A stretch of DNA of 64,000 nt from JAOAPY01 sp041492185 (GTDB taxonomy: Bacteria > Acidobacteriota > Blastocatellia > Pyrinomonadales > Pyrinomonadaceae), in contig JBGPWL010000005.1 in assembly GCA_041492185.1 (NCBI GenBank), forward strand, positions 1-64,000, given 5' to 3'. Of this stretch, positions 58,406-64,000 are shown in pieces; the first letter of the stretch is position 1, and each line of letters opens with the position of its first letter. A program made the position numbers and the translations under genes. The notes under the pieces were generated by a model. The model searched no databases. It was not told where the DNA came from and saw only the letters and a list, made by a program, of their open reading frames with translations.

Positions 58406-59371
58406 ATGCTGATTTCCTTCATGGTATTTGTGTTCGCGCTTTTTCTTGTGCTCGGCGCCTATTTGTTGGCGACGCACGGGACGGACAAGAAGCGCGCGCG
58501 AATGCAGAAGCGGCTGGCGGAGGCTTTGCTTCATTCGTCGCACACTGAAGACGTCGAAGTCGTCCTGGCGCGCAACGAACTGATGAGCGAAATACCGTGG
58601 GTGAATCGCTCGCTGGTCCAGCTTCAGTCCGCGATGCAGTTGAAGCGCATCCTGGATCAAGCGGACTTGCACATCACTCCTTCACGTCTCGTGATGTTCT
58701 CGGGCATGGCCGGCATCCTGGCCGCGTTGGCTGTGTCGGTAATCAGCGAGTCCATTTTGTTGATGGTCGCCTGCGGTCTGATCGCAGCGGCCTTGCCGTT
58801 CGTGCATGTCTGGTGGAAGCGAAAGAAACGCTTCAACTCGTTCCTTGAACAGTTACCGGACGCTCTCGATCTGATGAGCCGCGCGCTGATGGCCGGTCAC
58901 GCTTTCTCGGAAGCGCTGCAAATGGTTTCGAGCGAGATGCCCGAACCAACCGCCACTGAGTTTCGCAAGACTTATGACGAACAAAATCTTGGCTTGTCAC
59001 TCAAGCTCGCGCTCGAAAACTTCACGCAGCGAATGCCGTTGCTGGATCTGCGGATATGCGTGACGGCTATACTGATTCAGCGCGAGACCGGCGGCAATTT
59101 GGCGGAGATACTGGAAAAGGTTGCTTATACAATCCGCGAGCGCTTCCGCATTATGGGCGATCTGAAAACTCTGACGACCAGCTCGCGGATGTCGGCCTGG
59201 CTGCTTTGCGGCTTGCCGATCTTCGTCGCGGTTGCCGTTACATTTTTGAATCCGGAATACATGAGTGTGCTCTGGAAGGACCATCGTGGGCACTGGCTGA
59301 TTGCGACGGCGATGTTTTTGCAAGTTACCGGCATGCTAATCGTAAGAAAGATTTTGAATATCAAGATCTGA
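58406..59371 (+). CDS. tadB: Tad inner-membrane platform protein TadB
   Basis: 321 residues. N-terminal TM (MVFVFALFLVLGAYLLA), a cytoplasmic segment, TM pair around 90-125, then the T2SSF/GspF-like helical domain LEQLPDALDLMSRALMAGHAFSEALQMV ... LRICVTAILIQRETGGNLAEILEKVAYTIRERFRI and two closing TM helices. With TadC it makes the membrane platform coupled to the TadA motor. It starts 6 nt after the tadA stop. Length and topology are normal. Confidence 0.94.
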   Translation: MLISFMVFVFALFLVLGAYLLATHGTDKKRARMQKRLAEALLHSSHTEDVEVVLARNELMSEIPWVNRSLVQLQSAMQLKRILDQADLHITPSRLVMFSGMAGILAALAVSVISESILLMVACGLIAAALPFVHVWWKRKKRFNSFLEQLPDALDLMSRALMAGHAFSEALQMVSSEMPEPTATEFRKTYDEQNLGLSLKLALENFTQRMPLLDLRICVTAILIQRETGGNLAEILEKVAYTIRERFRIMGDLKTLTTSSRMSAWLLCGLPIFVAVAVTFLNPEYMSVLWKDHRGHWLIATAMFLQVTGMLIVRKILNIKI

Positions 59372-59378
59372 TAGCAAC

Positions 59379-60311
59379 ATGCTCATACTAATTGCACTCT
59401 CGACTTTCGTTTGCATCTCGCTGGTGATGATGGGCGTCTACTGGCTGCTCGTGCGGCCACAGAGCGCTGCCACCGAGCGATTGAAGAAGCTCGGCGACAG
59501 AGGCGCGAGTTCTTCTTCCGTCTCGCTTTCAATGGACGATGACCGTCCGGTCACGGAGTTGGCGGGGAGGATCGCATCGCCGTTGAATCGCCTCGTACCG
59601 GCGTCGGCTGCTGAGGTGCAGAAACTCCAGAAGCAGTTGATGCAAGCGGGGTTTCGATCGCAGGCAGCACCCTTTATCTTTCGCGCGATTCATCTGGGCA
59701 TGATGGCCGGCCTTCCCGTCGCCGTTGCTTTGGTTTGCGCGGCACTTAACCGGCCAATTAACTCCGCGTTCATGTTGATCCTGCTCGCTTTCGTGATGGG
59801 TTTTTTCCTGCCGCGTTACGTTCTGCGGAGAGTAATTCACTCGCGCCAACGACGCATCCGTTGGGGTTTGGCGGACGCCCTTGATTTGATGGTTGTGTCC
59901 GTTGAGGCGGGCCTGGGTTTGAACGCCGCAATGATGAAAGTCAGCAGCGAGCTGAAGGAAGTCCACGTGGACGTTAGCGAAGAATTTGAAATCGCGAATC
60001 TGGAGATTCGCGTGGGCCGCGAGCGCGACGAAGCGCTGCGCAACCTGGCAGAGCGCACCGGCATTGACGACCTGCGCAGTCTGGTGGCGATGTTGATTCA
60101 GACGGATCGCTTCGGCACCTCGATCGCAAAAGCGCTGCGTGTGTTCTCGGATTCCTTGCGCACCAAGCGACGCCAGCGCGCCGAACAGGAGGCGCAAAAG
60201 GCTGCCGTCAAACTCTTGTTTCCACTCGCGTGTTTTCTTTTTCCGACTTTGTTTATCGCTATTCTTGGCCCCGCGGCCCTCAATCTGATTGACGTTCTCG
60301 GCAAGATGTAA
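59379..60311 (+). CDS. tadC: Tad inner-membrane platform protein TadC
   Basis: 310 residues. N-terminal TM (IALSTFVCISLVMMGVYWLLV), TM pair around 100-150, and the second GspF-like domain RIRWGLADALDLMVVSVEAGLGLNAAMMKVSSEL ... SLVAMLIQTDRFGTSIAKALRVFSDSLRTKRRQRAEQEAQKAAVKLLFPLACFLFPTLFIAILGPA. The E-x-G and QTDRFGTS motifs are typical of TadC as distinct from TadB. It pairs with TadB, whose gene ends 7 nt upstream. A long open frame on the opposite strand is a by-product of codon use. Confidence 0.94.
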   Translation: MLILIALSTFVCISLVMMGVYWLLVRPQSAATERLKKLGDRGASSSSVSLSMDDDRPVTELAGRIASPLNRLVPASAAEVQKLQKQLMQAGFRSQAAPFIFRAIHLGMMAGLPVAVALVCAALNRPINSAFMLILLAFVMGFFLPRYVLRRVIHSRQRRIRWGLADALDLMVVSVEAGLGLNAAMMKVSSELKEVHVDVSEEFEIANLEIRVGRERDEALRNLAERTGIDDLRSLVAMLIQTDRFGTSIAKALRVFSDSLRTKRRQRAEQEAQKAAVKLLFPLACFLFPTLFIAILGPAALNLIDVLGKM

Positions 60312-60323
60312 AGGAGCTGGACC

Positions 60324-61256
60324 ATGCGTACACGAACAATAATCGCAATCTTCATCGCGTTGGTATTGACCATTGTGGCCACTGCAATGTGGAGCGGCTC
60401 GACCATCGAGCGCGACGGTGACACCGATGCAAATGTCATGGAAGATTCCGGATCGCCCGCCGGTCCGAGCACGGAAAAAAAGAAGGGCAACAAAGTCGCG
60501 CGCGTCTTGTCGGCCCCATTCAAAGCCATCGGCAAGCTCTTCGGACACAAGGATCACAAGCTTGAACGGATGACTGAAAAAGATGCCGAGAGGTTTGAGA
60601 GCGCGAGCGTGATGAGGTTTGACAGCCCCTCTGCCGAGCAACAGAAACTGAGCACAGGCTCCGCGAAGGAACACCTCACCGCGGGCCGCACATTTCTGCA
60701 AGCAGGACGAATCAACGAAGCGATCGCTGAGTTATCAACCGCCGTTTCGCTCGATCCAAAACTTGCCGAGGCGCACAGCCTGCTGGGTCTGGCTTTCGAT
60801 CAAAAAGGCTTGCGCGACCGCGCGAAAGAATCCTACGAGAAGGCAATGCGCGCGGAGCCCGAAGATGCCCAAACGCTCAACAACCTCGGCTTTTCACTTT
60901 ATCAAAGCGGCCACTATCGCGCAGCGGTCGATCGCTTAAAGCGTGCCGCCAAGCTTGCGCCAACCGACGAGAGAATCTTGAACAATCTGGCATTGGCGTA
61001 CTGTCGCGTTGGCAAGTTTGAAGACGCTTACAAGAACTTTGCGCGCGCAGGGGGCGAACTCACTGGCCGACTCAACACGGCGGCGATGCTGGAAAGACTT
61101 GGACGCGATGACGAAGCAATCAAATACTACGAAGCCGCGCGACGCATCGATCCGAACAATTCAATCGCGTCGAGACGCCTCGCGGATCTTTACCAACGAA
61201 CCGGTAGAAGCGCGCAGTCTTCTTCAGTCGTTAACCAGTCAATCGCGGAGAGATGA
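60324..61256 (+). CDS. tadD: TadD-like TPR protein
   Basis: 310 residues. N-terminal TM or signal anchor (IIAIFIALVLTIVATAMW), a basic disordered segment, then at least five TPR units from about 113: KEHLTAGRTFLQAGRINEAIAELSTAVSLDPK, AEAHSLLGLAFDQKGLRDRAKESYEKAMRAEP, AQTLNNLGFSLYQSGHYRAAVDRLKRAAKLAP, and two more. In Tad systems TadD is a TPR lipoprotein that helps the secretin assemble; here no lipobox is seen, so it may stay anchored in the inner membrane. AAAGGAG precedes the ATG, and the gene follows tadC by 12 nt. Confidence 0.85.
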   Translation: MRTRTIIAIFIALVLTIVATAMWSGSTIERDGDTDANVMEDSGSPAGPSTEKKKGNKVARVLSAPFKAIGKLFGHKDHKLERMTEKDAERFESASVMRFDSPSAEQQKLSTGSAKEHLTAGRTFLQAGRINEAIAELSTAVSLDPKLAEAHSLLGLAFDQKGLRDRAKESYEKAMRAEPEDAQTLNNLGFSLYQSGHYRAAVDRLKRAAKLAPTDERILNNLALAYCRVGKFEDAYKNFARAGGELTGRLNTAAMLERLGRDDEAIKYYEAARRIDPNNSIASRRLADLYQRTGRSAQSSSVVNQSIAER

Positions 61257-61270
61257 TTTAGGAAAGTCGA

Positions 61271-62632
61271 ATGGAATCAGTCATGATGTCGCAAACCGCA
61301 ATTCTAACGCGAGCCGAAATGGAAGCGATGGGTCCGCCCGTCCCCGAAGAGTTGTCGGAGACAGGCGTCGCCGAAGGTTTCCTTTGCGATTTGGCGCTCA
61401 AACACGTCGCGCTGCTGGCAGAGCCGACGACGAACGCGGTTGCCGAACGCTTATGTTTGCCGCGCACGCTTACCGAGGATTTGTTGCAGAAGCTCTATCG
61501 CGAGAAGTTGATCGAAGTGCGACTGCAAAAGACTCTGGGCGCCACTCGATATGCAATGCTGGACCATGGTTGGGATCGACTCTCGCGCTTGCTCTCCATC
61601 TGCGGTTACACCGGAGCCGCGCCGGTCTCGCTGGCCGACTACGCGCACATGATGCGCTTGCAATCGATACCTTCAACTCCAGCGGCGATGGAAACAGTGC
61701 GCGCCGCCTTCCACGATCTTGTGCTGCCCGATTCACTTCTTCAAACACTCGGTTGTGTGATCAATTCGCGCAGGTCGCTGTTCTTAACGGGTCTGCCGGG
61801 TACGGGAAAAACCGCCGTTGCCGAGCGCATCAACGGAGCCTTGCCGGGCGCGATTTGGATTCCTTACGCGGTGGAAATTGACAGCCAGATCATTCGCGTG
61901 TTCGATGCCCACTGCCACCAGCTCGCCTCTGAAGACTATACGCCGGCCGAATACGACCGTCGCTGGGTGCTGATTAATCGTCCGTTGGTAGTCGTCGGCG
62001 GTGAACTGACGCTTGAGAATACGGACCTTACCTGGAGCGAGTCAGCGAAATTTTATGAAGCGCCGTTCCAGATGAAATCGAATGGCGGAACGTTGGTCAT
62101 TGACGACTTTGGCCGGCAGCGCGTGCCGCCTCAGGATCTTTTGAATCGCTGGATCGTTCCGCTTGAGCGACGCGTCGACTATCTCGCTTTGCATACCGGC
62201 AAGAAAATCGAGGTACCATTTGAGCAGCTTGTGGTTTTCTCGACGAATCTCAACGAAAACGATCTTACCGATCAGGCGTTCCTGCGACGCATGGGATATC
62301 GCGCGCGCGTCGAGCCGCCGACATCAGCGGCGTACGCCGAAATCTTCAGACGCGTGGCGTACGCGCGCGACATTGATTGCGAGCCGGGGTGCCTGGATCA
62401 CGTGCTTAACAAATATCAAATCGAAAGACGACAGATGAAAGGATGCGAGCCCCGCGATCTGATTGATCGCGCGACGGATATTTGTTTGTTCGAAGGAGCC
62501 ACACTCAAGCTGACACCTGAAGTAATCGATGTTGCGTGGCGAAACTATTTCGGCGCGTCTCACAGCTTCGCTCCGGTGCCGACGCAGGAAACGATGATTG
62601 AAAGGACATTGGCGGATCCGTTGGAGATCTGA
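61271..62632 (+). CDS. AAA ATPase with N-terminal winged-helix-like region, linked to the Tad locus
   Basis: 453 residues. Residues 30-100 resemble a winged helix (VAERLCLPRTLTEDLLQKLYREKLIEVRLQ), followed by a short linker. The AAA domain has Walker A FLTGLPGTGKTAVAE (174-181), sensor-like ENTDLTWSESAKFYEAP, Walker B GGTLVIDDFGRQ (275-280) and VVFSTNLNENDLTDQAFLRRMGY, which is the sensor and arginine-finger region. It is encoded in the same strand 14 nt after the tadD-like gene. Similar ATPases without a fixed name are encoded at the end of Tad loci in several Gram-negative phyla. It could remodel the machine or act as a regulator, but its role is not known. Confidence 0.8.
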   Translation: MESVMMSQTAILTRAEMEAMGPPVPEELSETGVAEGFLCDLALKHVALLAEPTTNAVAERLCLPRTLTEDLLQKLYREKLIEVRLQKTLGATRYAMLDHGWDRLSRLLSICGYTGAAPVSLADYAHMMRLQSIPSTPAAMETVRAAFHDLVLPDSLLQTLGCVINSRRSLFLTGLPGTGKTAVAERINGALPGAIWIPYAVEIDSQIIRVFDAHCHQLASEDYTPAEYDRRWVLINRPLVVVGGELTLENTDLTWSESAKFYEAPFQMKSNGGTLVIDDFGRQRVPPQDLLNRWIVPLERRVDYLALHTGKKIEVPFEQLVVFSTNLNENDLTDQAFLRRMGYRARVEPPTSAAYAEIFRRVAYARDIDCEPGCLDHVLNKYQIERRQMKGCEPRDLIDRATDICLFEGATLKLTPEVIDVAWRNYFGASHSFAPVPTQETMIERTLADPLEI

Positions 62633-62670
62633 TCGCCCTTCCGTCGCAACCCCGCCACCCGATCCAAAGA

Positions 62671-63708
62671 ATGAAAATCAATACCACAGTGTGGCGTGCT
62701 CTTGTGCTTGGTGTCGTGTTGCTGCTTTCAATGAATGCAGTTTACCCGCGGCCCAGGAAACATTCACGTGCAGCACACAAGAAATCATCAAGCGTGAAGC
62801 CTGCCTCGCCTGCAAAGGAAGAGGTTGAGCCGGCGCAGCCCTCTCAGGAAGGGCCCCAGGTGAGGCTGAAGCTCGTCGATAACACATTCATCCGAGTGGA
62901 TGAAGCTTGGGAAAGCTCACAGGGTATTTGGTACAAACAAGGCGGCGTGAGTTATCTGGTAGCGCGCGAACGTGTCAAGTCCATCGAGCGAAACTCCGCG
63001 CCGACAGTACAAGCACGCGGGGTTCCAAACGCCATCGTCACTGGTGCTCAGGAAATCAAGACTGCGAGTCGTCCGGTGTGGATCTATCTGGTTGGCGGTG
63101 CGCGCCTGGAAGCCGACAAGGCGGAAGAATCCACCGCAGGCGTTTGGTTCCACCGCGGGTCGCTCGCGCTGTTCATTGAGCGCAGTCGGATCGATCACCT
63201 CAAGCGCGAAGAACTGGAAAGTGCGGCGGAATCCGATTCTTCTTCCAACAGGGAGCGGGGCTGGAGCACGGGGAGTCTAAAGATTGACGCATTGATCAGG
63301 CAGAACGGCGCGCGGTATGGCGTCGATCCCTATTTGATCTTTTGCGTAATGGAACAGGAGTCACACTTTAGCGCGCATTCCGTCTCACCCAAGGGAGCAA
63401 GGGGCTTGATGCAGCTGATGCCGGGCACGAGCGCGCGGTTCGGGGTGAGGCATCCTTTCAATCCCGCTGAGAGCATCTCCGCGGGAACTCGTTATTTGAA
63501 GCAACTGATCCAACAGTTCAACGGTCGCATCGATCTGGTCCTGGCCGGCTACAACGCGGGGGAGGGAACAGTGATCAGATTTGGCAGCAAGGTTCCGCCC
63601 TACAGAGAAACACGCGACTACGTGAAGCGGATAAGTTATCGCTATCGTCGCACAAAGGCGCCCGTCGTTCGCGCCGTCGGCAGTCCGGCGAATGCGGGAG
63701 AGATGTGA
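62671..63708 (+). CDS. Lytic transglycosylase (SLT domain) with duplicated N-terminal module
   Basis: 345 residues. N-terminal signal or anchor (TVWRALVLGVVLLLSMNAV), a basic linker, two related 45-residue modules (VRLKLVDNTFIRVDEAWESS, and VWIYLVGGARLEADKAEEST), then the SLT domain: RQNGARYGVDPYLIFCVMEQESHFSAHSVSPKGARGLMQLMPGTSARFGV with catalytic Glu230 in MEQES, and VLAGYNAGEGTVIRFG. It cleaves peptidoglycan glycan strands with 1,6-anhydro formation, probably opening the wall for the Tad machine. It follows the AAA gene by 38 nt. The duplicated module is of unknown fold, possibly SH3-like. Confidence 0.9.
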   Translation: MKINTTVWRALVLGVVLLLSMNAVYPRPRKHSRAAHKKSSSVKPASPAKEEVEPAQPSQEGPQVRLKLVDNTFIRVDEAWESSQGIWYKQGGVSYLVARERVKSIERNSAPTVQARGVPNAIVTGAQEIKTASRPVWIYLVGGARLEADKAEESTAGVWFHRGSLALFIERSRIDHLKREELESAAESDSSSNRERGWSTGSLKIDALIRQNGARYGVDPYLIFCVMEQESHFSAHSVSPKGARGLMQLMPGTSARFGVRHPFNPAESISAGTRYLKQLIQQFNGRIDLVLAGYNAGEGTVIRFGSKVPPYRETRDYVKRISYRYRRTKAPVVRAVGSPANAGEM

Positions 63709-63727
63709 GATCGAAGCTCGAAAGCAG

Positions 63728-64000
63728 ATGAGAAGAATGTTGATTAGAATACTTGCGGTATGCGCGTTGGCTTCCGTGTCCGCGTTGCCCTCTGCGTTTG
63801 CACAACAACGCAGCGAGCCATTGACCAACGCCGCCGTTATCAAACTGGTTCGCGCAGGCTTCAAAGAAAAGACTGTTATCGCCGTCATTCACTCGCGTCA
63901 AAACCGATTTGATCTGGCTCCGGATCGCTTGATCGAGTTGAAGCGCAATGGAGTCAGCGAAAATATCATCCTCGCGATGCTCGCACAGGATGAATCGCCG
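63728..64000 (+). CDS. Exported protein, 3' end beyond the window
   Basis: 91 residues visible. Signal peptide MRRMLIRILAVCALASVSALPSAFAQ, then LTNAAVIKLVRAGFKEKTVIAVIHSRQNRFDLAPDRLIELKRNGVSENIILAMLAQ. This short helical module (VIKLV-AGF-EKTVIA-I ... FDL-PD-LI-LK-NGVS) is recurrent at the N-termini of exported acidobacterial proteins and resembles a duplicated helix pair with unknown role. It starts 19 nt after the transglycosylase stop, so it may be in the same transcript. Function not assigned. Confidence 0.75.
   Translation, partial: MRRMLIRILAVCALASVSALPSAFAQQRSEPLTNAAVIKLVRAGFKEKTVIAVIHSRQNRFDLAPDRLIELKRNGVSENIILAMLAQDESP

Noticed and set aside
59529..60701. 390-codon open frame antisense to tadC
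   Set aside because: Mirror of GC-rich codon use in tadC and tadD; His/Gln/Arg-rich with no domain. The same applies to the antisense frames at 30916-31809 and 39378-40076.

Overview
The window looks like a chromosomal segment of a soil-type Acidobacteriota (Blastocatellia/Pyrinomonadales-like) bacterium. This is inferred from the GC-rich coding style, an Oar-type carboxypeptidase-regulatory/TonB-dependent receptor, M61 and DUF885 peptidases, an AtuA-type acyl-CoA cluster, a complete Tad pilus locus and very many small palindromic repeats. No taxonomic marker rRNA is present, so the placement is a judgement.

Layout. 1-2.4 kb: 3' end of a tRNA-Val, then a nitrosative-stress operon on the minus strand (ric, hemerythrin, and an NnrS-like gene whose 3' half is replaced by a tyrosine-recombinase fragment). 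2.6-8.3 kb: a radical SAM gene and a minus-strand signalling cassette (histidine kinase, OmpR-type regulator, SpoIIE-type phosphatase) bracketed by two direct copies of a 300-380 bp composite repeat. 8.4-11.6 kb: a TIR-TM-FGE-sulfatase protein followed by a second FGE-sulfatase protein, a plausible conflict or signalling pair. 11.8-18.1 kb: a Cys-rich protein, M61 peptidase, NHL propeller and DUF885 protein, all on the minus strand. 18.7-28.4 kb: the conserved translation/cell-division block thrS-infC-rpmI-rplT-(secreted protein)-pheS-pheT-zapB-like-zapA-6S RNA candidate-ymdB. 28.4-32.5 kb: a four-helix-bundle gene inside an inverted-repeat element, a thioesterase, a zincin-like protein, a TPR-like protein and a decayed RelE/antitoxin pair. 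32.5-37.9 kb: acyl-CoA carboxylase beta, AtuA, AtuA small domain, alpha/beta hydrolase and crotonase. 38-47 kb: Oar-like receptor, TrbI-like protein, split methylmalonyl-CoA mutase, FtsL/DivIC-like protein and phosphohexomutase. 47.5-64 kb: a sigma-54 activator and a full Tad (Flp pilus) locus with two pilins, ending in an AAA ATPase, a lytic transglycosylase and a cut-off secreted protein.

The most unusual signal is a class of intergenic arrays built of degenerate 7-nt units kept in strict heptad register. Six loci between 11.6 and 29 kb have it, with different words at each locus. Most form hairpins whose two arms are both heptad-phased. One pair of arms does not form a simple hairpin but brackets a gene for a 23S-rRNA-intervening-sequence-type four-helix-bundle protein (28.42-28.96 kb), exactly between the stop codons of two convergent genes. 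Another array runs into the 3' end of infC and encodes a 7-residue protein repeat. I propose that these arrays and the four-helix-bundle gene belong to one mobile or structural system.

Other points of note: infC starts at an AUA codon behind a perfect Shine-Dalgarno; PheT lacks its tRNA-binding domain; a RelE toxin frame has TAG at codon 3; methylmalonyl-CoA mutase has a consensus promoter overlapped by an inverted-repeat operator; and a -24/-12-like site precedes the Tad locus next to a sigma-54 activator gene. Several families of MITE-like palindromes occur in two copies each within this window.
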